Below are positions 42,445 to 51,766 of a stretch of 61,826 nt of DNA, piece after piece; positions within the stretch are counted from its first letter, which is position 1, and every line of letters starts with the position of its first letter. This stretch comes from Caryophanales bacterium UBA6865 (lineage in GTDB: Bacteria; Bacillota_I; Bacilli_A; RFN20; CAG-826): contig DKCV01000011.1 in the NCBI GenBank assembly GCA_002449265.1, forward strand, positions 1 to 61,826, given 5' to 3'. The position numbers were made by a program, and so were the translations under genes. A model generated the notes under the pieces. That model was not told the DNA's origin, did no database searches, and was given only the letters and a program-made list of their open reading frames with translations.

Positions 42445-43209
42445 ATGTCTAGTGAATTTACAATGTTCGGAATCGATTTTTCCGAAAATAAAGAACAAAA
42501 AGAACTCATTCATGAAATCTTTCTTGATCCACGTAGGAGACCTATTGTCTTTTGCGAAGGGGCCGCTGGAACGGGAAAGACTTTTGCTACTTTAGCGGCG
42601 AGTCTAAATCTAGTGAGAAATCGCGGCGCTAAGAAGAAATACAAAACGATTTATTACATCCGTGAACCCGTTGAGATTGGTCACCGTTTAGGATATTTAA
42701 AAGGAAAAGAAGAAGATAAATACGCTCCTTATTTAGGTGGCTTATTGGATAATTACCGTCACTTAATGAGTTATACAACCGATAAAGACGATTTAGCTTT
42801 AGCAGCAAAAAATGTCCGCAAAAAGAATGATGACTCTAGCGATTTACCTGCCGAATATATGCGTCTTCCTTCTGACATCGTCCCTTTAGCACCCGAATTT
42901 TTAAGAGGCCGCTCTTTTGAAGATGCAATCTTAATCGTGGATGAAGCGCAGAATATGACTCTAGATGAGCTTCAAACGGCTGTAACGCGTATTGGAAATA
43001 ACTGCAAAATGATTATCTTGGGCAGTTTGTTACAAGTTGATGTTTTAGTGGAAGGAGAAAACCCGTTCTCTTTGGCCTATAAGATCCTTGAGCCAACAGG
43101 ATTAGTAAGCAAAGTAACGCTTAAAAAATCGGAACGAAGTGGCTTTGTTGCGATGTTTGACGAAGCTTTTGCTTTATATAAAAATCAATGCAAAAAGCCC
43201 CTCAAATAA
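42445..43209 (+). CDS. PhoH-family P-loop ATPase
   Basis: The PhoH fold is clear: FCEGAAGTGKTFATLAASL (Walker A), YYIREPVEIGHRLGYLKG, and ILIVDEAQNMTLDELQTAVTRIG (Walker B and DEAQN box), then ILGSLLQVDV. PhoH proteins are ATPases with RNA-helicase-like features and are linked to phosphate starvation and rRNA maturation. A TTG at 42421 would add eight residues. GATAAT (42432-42437) ends seven bases before the ATG at 42445, with TTGCCC as -35 after 18 bp, suggesting a leaderless start. Confidence 0.88.
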   Translation: MSSEFTMFGIDFSENKEQKELIHEIFLDPRRRPIVFCEGAAGTGKTFATLAASLNLVRNRGAKKKYKTIYYIREPVEIGHRLGYLKGKEEDKYAPYLGGLLDNYRHLMSYTTDKDDLALAAKNVRKKNDDSSDLPAEYMRLPSDIVPLAPEFLRGRSFEDAILIVDEAQNMTLDELQTAVTRIGNNCKMIILGSLLQVDVLVEGENPFSLAYKILEPTGLVSKVTLKKSERSGFVAMFDEAFALYKNQCKKPLK

Positions 43210-43210
43210 T

Positions 43211-43969
43211 TTATAAAGGTTTTTTTACAAGGATTCTTAGTTTACCTTTTTTACTGATTCCAACTTCTTTTAAATAATAGAATTTCCCATATCCTCTTAA
43301 GGAAATTGCTTCGCCTTCCTTTAAAGAAATGTCATTCTTTATCGCTTCATGCTCACTAGCGTAGACATTTCCGTTTTGAATGTGTTTCTTTGCCGTTTCG
43401 CGAGAAACAGGAAACACTTCGCTTAATATTGCATCGAGGCGATTCGAAGAAACGCTGATTGTTTTTTCGATGTACTTTGGTGCGTATGGACAATCTAAAG
43501 AGGGTAATTCACTGACTTTTACTTTGTTATGAGCAATAGAATCCAAGGAAGAAAATATTTCTTCTTTTAGGGATGAAAGAACATACACGTAGGCACTTTT
43601 TTCATGAATGATGACATCCCCGATTGTTTCTCGCTCGATTCCTAGTGACATTAATGCCCCTAAAACGTCCCGATGAGATATTTCTTCGCTGAACTTTTCG
43701 CTTTTCGGGGAAATGAGTAATAACGAAATCGGATTAATTTCTTTCATCGCGTTTTCTAAAGACGAATAGTAAGAAGGAAGAAACACCAAAATTTTTCTTT
43801 CGGCATTTTCTTGAGCGTAATAACGAACCTTATCAGTGATTAAATAAGGCATTTCCTTTTTGAGCTTGGCTTGCTCTAGTAATCCTAAAAAGGAAGAATG
43901 CGTGAGATAATCTTTTTCTACGCATTCCCTTTTTAGATCTTTGATGTGACTTACAAAATAATCATCCAT
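43211..43969 (-). CDS. ylmH: YlmH-like S4-domain RNA-binding protein
   Basis: The N-terminal two thirds match YlmH-type proteins (SHSSFL-like THSSFLGLLEQAKL, ILVFLPSYYSS). The C-terminal S4 domain (SSNRLDAILSEVFPVSRETAKKHIQNGNVYASEHEAI) has the usual R-x-D/S-x-x-x-x-H-I-x-x-G-x-V pattern. YlmH lies in the division cluster of Bacilli and is linked to ribosome rescue and septum biology. Here it is outside that cluster. TATAAT (43979-43984) ends nine bases before the ATG, so the mRNA has almost no leader. Confidence 0.85.
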   Translation of the reverse strand: MDDYFVSHIKDLKRECVEKDYLTHSSFLGLLEQAKLKKEMPYLITDKVRYYAQENAERKILVFLPSYYSSLENAMKEINPISLLLISPKSEKFSEEISHRDVLGALMSLGIERETIGDVIIHEKSAYVYVLSSLKEEIFSSLDSIAHNKVKVSELPSLDCPYAPKYIEKTISVSSNRLDAILSEVFPVSRETAKKHIQNGNVYASEHEAIKNDISLKEGEAISLRGYGKFYYLKEVGISKKGKLRILVKKPL

Positions 43970-43990
43970 AGCAAAATTATTATAGAAAAA

Positions 43991-44020
43991 GGACCCTCGC
44001 TTGTGAAATGGAGAGGGTCC
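43991..44020 (-). terminator. Terminator of the second sugar-importer operon
   Basis: GGACCCTC and GAGGGTCC form an 8-bp stem; on the minus strand it is followed by TTTTT. It lies 19 bases past the stop of the zinc-ribbon gene and directly precedes the -10 box of the ylmH-like gene. Confidence 0.85.
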
Positions 44021-44038
44021 ATGAGTAACAATAATTGT

Positions 44039-44449
44039 TTAACGCTTGTCGAATTCTTTAATCACACTTTTGTAGAAGCGGAGCTTTTTCACCGCTAGAA
44101 CTAAGCGGATGCTTCCCCAAATGATTAAGGTTAGTGAAGCAACTCCACACAAGATGGAGACAACGAATTCGACGGAAATAGGAGTGAAAACTCTTTGTTT
44201 TGCAGTGTTAAAGCGGAAAGATAAGACGAAGAAGACAATCGCAACGACTAGCAAAATTCCTCCAATTACAAGGAAAGTTAACCCGCCATTTCGTTCATTA
44301 TCGTTTTTCGTCACCATGCCATATGCGTTTTGACGAATGGTGTGGATATCGTTAGAAGTGAAATTGTTCGAGTTCATATTCTTCCCACAATGTGGGCATA
44401 TCGGCTCGTCGTTTTCAATTTTCTTTCCACAATAAATGCATTGTTTCAT
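44039..44449 (-). CDS. Zinc-ribbon membrane protein
   Basis: From the ATG at 44449 the product starts MKQCIYCGKKIENDEPICPHCGK, a C-x-x-C...C-x-x-C zinc ribbon, followed by a linker and two membrane helices (about residues 60-82 and 95-120), then a basic tail. The TTG at 44464 is a less likely start. It is the last gene of the second sugar-importer operon, 27 bases after the binding-protein stop. No function is known. Confidence 0.7.
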   Translation of the reverse strand: MKQCIYCGKKIENDEPICPHCGKNMNSNNFTSNDIHTIRQNAYGMVTKNDNERNGGLTFLVIGGILLVVAIVFFVLSFRFNTAKQRVFTPISVEFVVSILCGVASLTLIIWGSIRLVLAVKKLRFYKSVIKEFDKR

Positions 44450-44475
44450 AAAAGAATCACTCAATTAATTCGTTA

Positions 44476-46131
44476 CTATTTAAGGACGGAGGTGTAGGCG
44501 TTATTGAACGCAGTTTCGACAGCCGCTTTGATGGTTTCATCGGTGGTTGCATCTTTGTTATCAAAGACTTCTGCGACGAGTTTACCAACAGCAGTACGAG
44601 TTGCGCTGCTTTCTTCAAATACTGGAGAAAGGAAATAAGCGCCTTCACTAGTGTAGGTTTTGTTCAAATTGAGAACGTCGCCAGTATAAGTAGAATTCTT
44701 AACACCATATTTAGCTTCAGCGGTTGCACCAGTTTCGGACGCGGCTAAAGCAGCAGTGATCTTAGCGTTATTGTAGCCCTTTTCACGGAGTGGGAAATAA
44801 GAAGTATTCGCGGCTAGTTCTCCACCGTTTTCGGCATTGGTTAAATATTGATAAAAGATAAAGGAAGCATCGTTTTGGGCCTTTCCTTTATCAAAGAAGC
44901 AAAGGGATGGGCCTTGAGAAATGACTTTAGCATCTTTTGCTTTGCCGTTTTCTTGCCAGCTTAAAGCGTGGTGGAAGGTAGCTTTGAATCCGCCATCAGT
45001 AGCAAAGTAACGAGCGCCAGCGGTGCTAGACATTGCCATTGCGATGGATCCAGCAACGACCATATTACTAGAAAATTGGTGATTTCTTTTTGCTGCATTA
45101 GTTATTGGGAGTTGATTTTGAGTGCAGATTAGTCCCTCATTGTTCCACTTTTTAAGTTGAATCATGAGCTTTTTCGCATCTTCATTTTTGAATAAAACAC
45201 GGCAAGCGGCGGTGCTCTTTAAACCATCCGTATAAGCAATTCCGCTATTTTGGAGAGCGCTAATGAACATATTTTCAGCGCTATCCCAGCAGAATGGAAT
45301 GGCGGTGAAATAGCCATCTTTATCCTTTTGATTTTTATAGAGCTCTGGGAAATCAGTTTTGATGGTGCGAGCCAAATCTGCTAATTCGTAGATATTTTCT
45401 GGAATGGTGTAAGCCTTTTTAGTAGCGGCAGCAACTGGAGCGGTATAAACGGCTGCCTTTCCTGTAACATTGCCGCTGTTATCTTTTACATCTTTTTCAG
45501 TGTCTGTGCCGGCTTTTCCTTCACCGACTTTATCAAATATTGTTTGATTAACGACAAGCGTTTCGGCAGATTTACTATATGGAAGAGAATAAAAACCAGT
45601 GGTGTACATCCCTTTTTCGATATCGAGATAATTTTGGTTGAAATCCTTATCTTCGATAAGATTTTTGGCGTAGCCCGTCATATTGAGGACAGCGTTTTCG
45701 TTTGCTTTGCGGAAGACTGCAACTGAATCACCATAGCAAGAAACGATGTTTGGTTGGTCACCGGTTGCTAGAGCTTTGCTTGTATTAGTGACAATTTCGC
45801 TATAGCTGCCTTGGTATGACATTTCGACATTAATATTCGGATGGTCTTTAGTAAACGCGCTGATTAGGTCTTTAGCATACCAATATTCCCGATATGTAGA
45901 ATCTTTTCTTGATTCGGTTTCGCTTGAATCTTCCTTTGGTACTTGATAGTTGTTCCACCATTTGATTGTGGTTTTTTCCGTTGGCTCCACAGGCGTAATT
46001 TTTTCTACGTCGACAAAACTTGCATTTTCACGGTTAGTACAAGTGGTGCCAGTCCCACCGCAGCTCGCTAGTAATCCAGCGCATGATGTTAAAAGCGTCA
46101 ATACGACTGTTTTCTTCTTCATCAACTTCAT
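44476..46131 (-). CDS. CUT1 substrate-binding lipoprotein, second importer
   Basis: AAGGAGGAAA immediately before the ATG at 46131 decides against the upstream start at 46158. The protein starts MKLMKKKTVVLTLLTSCAGLLASC, a lipoprotein signal with lipobox LASC. The mature part is a UgpB/MalE-like binding protein of about 530 residues (TTIKWWNNYQVP, LISAFTKDHPNINVEMSYQGSYSEIV). The ligand is not deducible; the UgpC-like ATPase does not settle it. It lies after the ATPase and permeases. Confidence 0.85.
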   Translation of the reverse strand: MKLMKKKTVVLTLLTSCAGLLASCGGTGTTCTNRENASFVDVEKITPVEPTEKTTIKWWNNYQVPKEDSSETESRKDSTYREYWYAKDLISAFTKDHPNINVEMSYQGSYSEIVTNTSKALATGDQPNIVSCYGDSVAVFRKANENAVLNMTGYAKNLIEDKDFNQNYLDIEKGMYTTGFYSLPYSKSAETLVVNQTIFDKVGEGKAGTDTEKDVKDNSGNVTGKAAVYTAPVAAATKKAYTIPENIYELADLARTIKTDFPELYKNQKDKDGYFTAIPFCWDSAENMFISALQNSGIAYTDGLKSTAACRVLFKNEDAKKLMIQLKKWNNEGLICTQNQLPITNAAKRNHQFSSNMVVAGSIAMAMSSTAGARYFATDGGFKATFHHALSWQENGKAKDAKVISQGPSLCFFDKGKAQNDASFIFYQYLTNAENGGELAANTSYFPLREKGYNNAKITAALAASETGATAEAKYGVKNSTYTGDVLNLNKTYTSEGAYFLSPVFEESSATRTAVGKLVAEVFDNKDATTDETIKAAVETAFNNAYTSVLK

Positions 46132-46168
46132 ATTTTCCTCCTTAGAAGTTTTTATCATTATTCTTCCA

Positions 46169-47140
46169 TTAACCTTTTAAGCCGGCTCGACCTGTACCGC
46201 GCATAATGTATTTACGGAAGATAATGAACAAGATTAATAATGGCACGACTGTGAGCACTGATGCGCACATTTGCCAAGAGTATTGTGTGATATTCACCTC
46301 ATGGATTTCTTTTGTCAAAGCTTCCCCACGCACGGCAACTGATATAAGCCAATAATCCATATTATGGGGAGAAGCACTGACAATTAATTTTGGCCAAACG
46401 TAAGCGTTCCACGAGCCAATGATTGCTAAAATCGCAATTGTGATTAATGTAGGGGAGGCTAAAGGAACCATGACTTTCCATAAATAGTCCCAATCGCTTT
46501 TCCCATCGACTTTGGCTGCTAAATATAATTCGTTAGGGATTTGTTTAAAGTTTTGGCGCAATAAATAAATATAGAAAACACTCGAAATGAAGGGGAGAAT
46601 CATGGCCAAATAGGCTTGCCATCTCGTTTGACCACCTCCGCTTAATCCGAGGTTACTCATAGTAATGTAATTTGTGATAACCATCATTTCGCCTGGAATC
46701 ATCATCGTTGCTAAAAAAGCGCTGAACAATAAATCTCTTCCACGGAATGTTAATCGCGCGAAAGCGAAAGCAGATAAGATTGTAACTAGCATTTGTAAGC
46801 AAGTCGTCGAGATGGCAACAACCAAAGTGTTACCGACGTATTTTAGGTAACTAAAGCGTGATAATGTTTCTGTGTAGTTATAGGCCATATTTTCAAATAA
46901 TGAACCTTGCACTGGCCAAAATTGTCCTGCAAGTACGTCATCTTCTAGCATTCCACTTGCAATGATCATGTAATAGAAAGGGAAAATAACAATAATCGCA
47001 GCAAGAATTAAAAACGCATAAGTAAGAACTAGCCCAATGATTTTGCGAATACGGTCAAATTTTTGGGTGTCTTTGATACTGTTTGACTTTTGAGGAACAA
47101 CAATATTTAAAGAGGTGGTAATCTGATTCACTTGTTTCAT
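46169..47140 (-). CDS. CUT1 ABC permease, MalG/UgpE-like, second importer
   Basis: Six membrane helices and the EAA loop LYLAAKVDGKSDWDYLWKVMVPLASPTLIT identify a CUT1 permease of the MalG/UgpE side. The N-terminal 35 residues before helix 1 are hydrophilic. It lies one base after the MalF-like permease gene, so the two are co-translated and form the pore. Confidence 0.9.
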   Translation of the reverse strand: MKQVNQITTSLNIVVPQKSNSIKDTQKFDRIRKIIGLVLTYAFLILAAIIVIFPFYYMIIASGMLEDDVLAGQFWPVQGSLFENMAYNYTETLSRFSYLKYVGNTLVVAISTTCLQMLVTILSAFAFARLTFRGRDLLFSAFLATMMIPGEMMVITNYITMSNLGLSGGGQTRWQAYLAMILPFISSVFYIYLLRQNFKQIPNELYLAAKVDGKSDWDYLWKVMVPLASPTLITIAILAIIGSWNAYVWPKLIVSASPHNMDYWLISVAVRGEALTKEIHEVNITQYSWQMCASVLTVVPLLILFIIFRKYIMRGTGRAGLKG

Positions 47141-47141
47141 A

Positions 47142-48083
47142 TTAATACACCACCTTTCGCTTGCTAACTTCCATTTGAATCCATGTAAATATCATAATGA
47201 TTAAAAATAGAATAACGGCTGCAGCGGAAGCGTATTGAGTTTGGGTGGAGAAATTATTCCCATCGATTTTATCGTAAATATAATAGACAACCGTATACAT
47301 GTCTGGCACGTTGGGCGAATTAGAATAGTTGCGGTTAAGTAAACCGATAACGGCATTGTATTCTTTGAAAGCTCCAATGAACGAAGTGACAGTAATATAA
47401 AGGATTTGCGGAGATAATAGAGGAACGGTGATTTTCAAATTGGTTTTCCAAGCAGGGGATGCATCGATTTTAGCAGCTTCATAATATTGCTTATCGATTC
47501 CTTGCAATCCGCTTAAGAAAATCAATATCTTATAAGGAAGTGCGGTCCAAATGATATAAAGGCAAAGGACAAACATACAGCTTCCCCATGTAGAGCTTTT
47601 ATCAGAAATCCAATTTGTGGATAGATGGAAGAGCTGGTTGAAGATTCCAGCAGGTTGGAACATGAGCGAGAAAACCATACCAACCGCGATGACATTAGTA
47701 ACATACGGCATGAAGAAAACGGTTTGGAAAAACTTTTGTAATACTTTGATGTTATTGATTGCGATCGCGATAACTAAAGCAATAATGACAGAAATTGGAA
47801 CGGTAATAAAAGTAATTAATAAGGTATTCGTTAAAGCACTTGGGCCAGTGAAAGAAAGGAACGTTTTATCAAAAACTCCTGATCCTGGGTTTCTTTCAAC
47901 AATCCCTAAAACAACGCCATAGTTGAAGAAAGTGAACCCGCTGCTTGTACCAGTCGTGACGTTATAATCTTTTAAAAAAGAGATGACAAAGGTATTAATA
48001 AGCGGAAAGAAGGTAAACACCGACATGAGAATCAGTACCGGTGCTAAGTATAACCATGCTTTCCAATTGTTCTTGCCGTCCAT
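47142..48083 (-). CDS. CUT1 ABC permease, MalF/UgpA-like, second importer
   Basis: The 313-residue protein starts MDGKNNWKAWLYLAPVLILMSVFTFFPLINT and has the EAA loop QYYEAAKIDASPAWKTNLKITVPLLSPQIL. It has about six helices. It lies five bases after the ATPase gene and just before the MalG-like gene. It is not interchangeable in sequence with the cello-oligosaccharide permease at 31614. Confidence 0.9.
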   Translation of the reverse strand: MDGKNNWKAWLYLAPVLILMSVFTFFPLINTFVISFLKDYNVTTGTSSGFTFFNYGVVLGIVERNPGSGVFDKTFLSFTGPSALTNTLLITFITVPISVIIALVIAIAINNIKVLQKFFQTVFFMPYVTNVIAVGMVFSLMFQPAGIFNQLFHLSTNWISDKSSTWGSCMFVLCLYIIWTALPYKILIFLSGLQGIDKQYYEAAKIDASPAWKTNLKITVPLLSPQILYITVTSFIGAFKEYNAVIGLLNRNYSNSPNVPDMYTVVYYIYDKIDGNNFSTQTQYASAAAVILFLIIMIFTWIQMEVSKRKVVY

Positions 48084-48088
48084 AAGAA

Positions 48089-49546
48089 TTAAAGATAAAT
48101 CCTTTCTTCGGTTTTCCCATCAAAGACGTAAACCTTATTTGGGCGCAAACCGAATTTGATTTTTCCTGGTTTAGCGTTGATATCGCTATCGATGATGATT
48201 TTTAATCTACTTCCCACAAAATAAGGGGAGGAGCAAACTAAAGATAAATCTCTACCTTGAGTAATCACTTGTTCGCAGTTTAAGGTGAGCACTTTTTTCT
48301 CTTCTGCGCATTCTTTATCTATTAAGAATCCTTCTGGGCGGATACCGATATAAACTGGTCCATCAGGAACTTTCTTATGCGTATAAAGGACTTTTTCGCC
48401 GCCAATCATTAGCCATCCATTATTTAGTGTCCCTTGGAAAACGTTTATCGGAGGATTACCTAAGAATTTCGCGACAAACAAGTTCTTCGGGTCTTTGTAG
48501 ACTTCTTGAGGGTGATCAAGTTGCATCATCTTGCCTTCTTTCATGACGACAATGTCATCGCAGATGGACATTGCTTCTTCTTGGTCGTGCGTGACAAAGA
48601 CAGTAGTGATGCCGGTTTCTTGCTGAATGCGGCGGATTTCTTCCCGGGTTTGAATACGTAAGCGAGCGTCTAGATTAGAAAGAGGTTCATCAAGCAAAAG
48701 GACACGCGGCTTTTTCACAAGAGCACGCGCAATCGCGACACGTTGCTGTTGGCCCCCTGATAGTTCTTTTGGCTTACGGTCAAGATAACTTTCGATTTGG
48801 ACCAATCTAGCGGCTTCTCTTACTAACGCGTCCATCTCATCAGAAGTCAATTTACGTTTAATTTTGTGAATCGTTCCGTTTTTTGAAAGTTCACATTTAT
48901 CATTCCACGTATAGCCTTTTTTCGTGAGCTTTTCCTCTTCTTTATACGATAAGGAGAGATATTTTTCCTTTAATTCATTGACAAGCGGAATGGTGTTTTC
49001 ATTCGCGCCTTGCAAATTCCATTTAAAAATTTCTTTAGCAAGATATTTAGAAATATGGAATTCATTCGTTAGCGCATCAACTGCGTATGCTCGATTGATT
49101 TTGCCATTATTCGCGCTAGCGAGAATTACTTTGATGATTCGACTTGGATCCTCTAATAATTTTAAACAAAACCGATATTTCTCTAACGCGAAAGATTTTT
49201 CGTTTTCTTCCACTTTGAGATTCGTAAGAGGGAACATGACGTTTTTGTAAACGGTCATATGAGGATATAGAGCGTAGTTTTGGAAGACTAAGCCGATTCC
49301 GCGTTTTTCTGGCGCTAAATGTGTGACATCCTCATCGTCGAACCAAATTTCGCCTTCGGTAGGATCTTTTAAGCCAGAAAGCATATAAAGAGTGGTACTC
49401 TTTCCACATCCAGAAGGGCCTAATAAACCCATAAGTTCTCCATCTTTAATGGTGAGGTTTAAATGATCCACCGCGATGGTGTCCGGCGTGTTCTTTTTTG
49501 CATCGCCAGGAAATTTTTTCGTTAAGCCAACAAGTCTGATTTCCAT
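48089..49546 (-). CDS. CUT1 transporter ATPase with large insertion in the nucleotide-binding domain
   Basis: The ATPase has Walker A GPSGCGKST (about residues 43-51), Q-loop VFQNYALYPHM, signature ELSGGQQQRV, Walker B VLLLDEPLSNLDARLR and VTHDQEEAM. Between the Q-loop helix (NVMFPLTNLKVEE) and the ALVREAARLVQIESYLDRKPKELSGGQ signature region lie about 125 extra residues (about 112-235). They contain charged helices and have no recognised domain. The normal gap is about 25 residues. AAAGGG is upstream of the start. The product is the motor of the second sugar importer. Confidence 0.88.
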   Translation of the reverse strand: MEIRLVGLTKKFPGDAKKNTPDTIAVDHLNLTIKDGELMGLLGPSGCGKSTTLYMLSGLKDPTEGEIWFDDEDVTHLAPEKRGIGLVFQNYALYPHMTVYKNVMFPLTNLKVEENEKSFALEKYRFCLKLLEDPSRIIKVILASANNGKINRAYAVDALTNEFHISKYLAKEIFKWNLQGANENTIPLVNELKEKYLSLSYKEEEKLTKKGYTWNDKCELSKNGTIHKIKRKLTSDEMDALVREAARLVQIESYLDRKPKELSGGQQQRVAIARALVKKPRVLLLDEPLSNLDARLRIQTREEIRRIQQETGITTVFVTHDQEEAMSICDDIVVMKEGKMMQLDHPQEVYKDPKNLFVAKFLGNPPINVFQGTLNNGWLMIGGEKVLYTHKKVPDGPVYIGIRPEGFLIDKECAEEKKVLTLNCEQVITQGRDLSLVCSSPYFVGSRLKIIIDSDINAKPGKIKFGLRPNKVYVFDGKTEERIYL

Positions 49547-49623
49547 GTTAACCCTTTCTCGAATTACGCTTTATTATAACAATTTCGCTTTGTTTATAAA
49601 AACCCTTAAATTTTTTCGCCATT

Positions 49624-50604
49624 TTAGAGCAATTTAGTGTCTTTACTTTCTAAAAAATGGGAAGAATTCGCCTTGTGTTCTCCTTCTAGATACTCATAGA
49701 CATTTTGATATAGCTTATTTTCCGAAATGGAAACAACGTATGTGCCAATAACGTAATCCGTTAAGGATTGATGATTGACTTTTCTTAGGATTATCATCGT
49801 GACTGAAATCGCTAAAGGAATCAAAAACGCAACCACGCTTCCGATGATAATGAAGATAATCTCAAATAAGGCGTGAAGGATGAATCGCGATAAAGAACAG
49901 CTAAAACCATCTCTTCCTACCAAGGCAGTTTTTAGTAACAACATCCCCAACGTTCTTTTTCCGCGTGAGAAGATTAATGGAACTAGTAAATAGAAGATAA
50001 GAAACGAGAATAAGAAAGTTAATAAAATCGAGGATGTGGTTGTCCATAGAATCACATGCCTAGAAGAAGAATATCCCTTTTTGAATGATAAATACCCTAA
50101 GGCTTTTTTCGAATAAGTATCCGTATAGAAGGAATAATAATCTTTGTCATAATCAGGATTAGAATAGACTCTATTTCCATCGTTATCGAAGAGAGCTTTA
50201 TCGTCTATTTTCGCTTCTTTTTTAAGTCCTAAATAAGTTTCTTTTCCTTTTCCTTCTAGCTCAGTGTCGATATAACTTTGAAAAAAATAAGAGAGGCTTG
50301 CATCCAATTTTTCGCTTTTTTCATTGAGCGATAAAGACTTGTCACCACCAATTGAATCGATTAAAGGAATAATTCTATCTTCTTTTTTAATGTATAAAGA
50401 GGAAGAGACAAGAATTTCATTTCTTTCCTTTAATGCATTTTGATAAGTTGGAAGAAGTGGGACAATTGCAAAAGTTCCTATTAAGAGAATGAAGCCTAGC
50501 ACCATTGAAATGAACCAATCAAATAAATGCGTGCTTAAAATCTTGCCAGTCCCTGGTGTTTCAAACGTCACCTTTATTTCTTGCTCTTTATAATTTTCGT
50601 CCAT
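49624..50604 (-). CDS. RDD-family membrane protein, second of a pair
   Basis: The protein has an RDD-domain core (LSTHLFDWFISMVLGFILL in helix 1; FSRGKRTLGMLLLKTALVGRDG later), separated by a roughly 130-residue polar loop between helices 1 and 2 that should face outside. RDD proteins are membrane proteins, some with ion-transport roles. Starting at 50604 (MDENYKEQ), it overlaps the first RDD gene by 17 bases; the ATG at 50628 is an alternative. It shares an operon with a SIR2-like gene. Confidence 0.7.
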   Translation of the reverse strand: MDENYKEQEIKVTFETPGTGKILSTHLFDWFISMVLGFILLIGTFAIVPLLPTYQNALKERNEILVSSSLYIKKEDRIIPLIDSIGGDKSLSLNEKSEKLDASLSYFFQSYIDTELEGKGKETYLGLKKEAKIDDKALFDNDGNRVYSNPDYDKDYYSFYTDTYSKKALGYLSFKKGYSSSRHVILWTTTSSILLTFLFSFLIFYLLVPLIFSRGKRTLGMLLLKTALVGRDGFSCSLSRFILHALFEIIFIIIGSVVAFLIPLAISVTMIILRKVNHQSLTDYVIGTYVVSISENKLYQNVYEYLEGEHKANSSHFLESKDTKLL

Positions 50605-51766
50605 TGTTTTCCTTATTATCTTCGACAATAAATTCTTTACCGTCTTTTAAAATCAATCGACTAATCAGTTCGCTAGTTGTGACTTTTTTCTCTTTATCGA
50701 TAAAAGTGGATAGGAAAGAAAATAGCATGAATAACATCGAGAATAAACCAACCCACAATAGGGAAATATCACCTAAAAATGGTAGATAGACTAAGTCAAT
50801 CGCACTCCCACCATAGACAACGAAAGGAATAATCATCATCAATACGGATTCTTCAATAAATAAAATTGAGGCGTGAAGAAGTAGTCTCCACCATTTTGGG
50901 CGTCCCCCTTTATAATCCGTATAGCCTAAAGATAAGGATTTCATCGCTAAGCTCTTTCCGTCTTTTAATAGCAAAGGAAATAGGAAATAGCCTAGAAAAG
51001 TGGCGATGAAATAGGAGAAGAGAATTTCGCCCCTTCTTATCGCATAGATCTTTGTTTTATACGTTTCGTTTTTATTCGCTTTTTCTTTGTAGGGGAGATA
51101 ACGATCTTGAAAATCGTTCACGCCATCTTTCAGTAAGGAGGAGTAGCGATTGAGCAAAGCCTCATAAGCGTTTTTTCCTGGCGCATAGTTCTCACCATTA
51201 TTCACGATATAATCTTGGATTTGTTTTGCTTGCTCGAGATGCAAGTAGGGGTAATCATTTACGATTGAAAAAGAAAAAGGCATATCTTTGGTTAATTCAT
51301 CAAGATAATTCGCTAATCCGTGGGTTCCTTTTTCCTCATATTCGCTTAAATGAGCCTCCTTAAAAGTCACGTAATAAGAGTAAGCGTTATCGCTTTCTTT
51401 TGTGATTGGGGGATATAGATTAGAAATAGAAGAAGAAATATCGTTCTCATTAACATCGTTATTGAGAAGAGAAGCATGCGTTAAGCGATACACATAATTT
51501 TTCGATAAGGTGTCGATTCCTAAAAAAGAACCATCTTTCTCTTCTCCGATTTTGCTTTCCTTAATCAGCGATTTCATTTCGCTTTGAATCAAAGAAGCAT
51601 CGTTTTGGGTCGTCTTTACGTCGGGTAAAGCCTCGACAACAAGATTCGTCAAAGCGTAAAATAGAACGCTTAAAATTCCTACAAGTAAAAAATCAAGCGT
51701 GCTAGCGCCAAATTTTTTGCTCCGTTTTGCTAGTAATGCGTTCGCGTAAAAAGATTTTTCTTCCAT
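50588..51766 (-). CDS. RDD-family membrane protein, first of a pair
   Basis: The protein has the RDD pattern: KRSKKFGASTLDFLLVGILSVLFYAL as the first helix, then a ~180-residue polar extracytoplasmic insert, then more helices with FPLLLKDGKSLAMKSLSLGYTDYKGG and RLLLHASILFIEESVLMMIIPF. It starts at 51766 inside the stop of the SIR2-like gene (TAATG) and overlaps the next RDD gene. A strong link to SIR2 is implied by that coupling. Confidence 0.7.
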   Translation of the reverse strand: MEEKSFYANALLAKRSKKFGASTLDFLLVGILSVLFYALTNLVVEALPDVKTTQNDASLIQSEMKSLIKESKIGEEKDGSFLGIDTLSKNYVYRLTHASLLNNDVNENDISSSISNLYPPITKESDNAYSYYVTFKEAHLSEYEEKGTHGLANYLDELTKDMPFSFSIVNDYPYLHLEQAKQIQDYIVNNGENYAPGKNAYEALLNRYSSLLKDGVNDFQDRYLPYKEKANKNETYKTKIYAIRRGEILFSYFIATFLGYFLFPLLLKDGKSLAMKSLSLGYTDYKGGRPKWWRLLLHASILFIEESVLMMIIPFVVYGGSAIDLVYLPFLGDISLLWVGLFSMLFMLFSFLSTFIDKEKKVTTSELISRLILKDGKEFIVEDNKENNGRKL

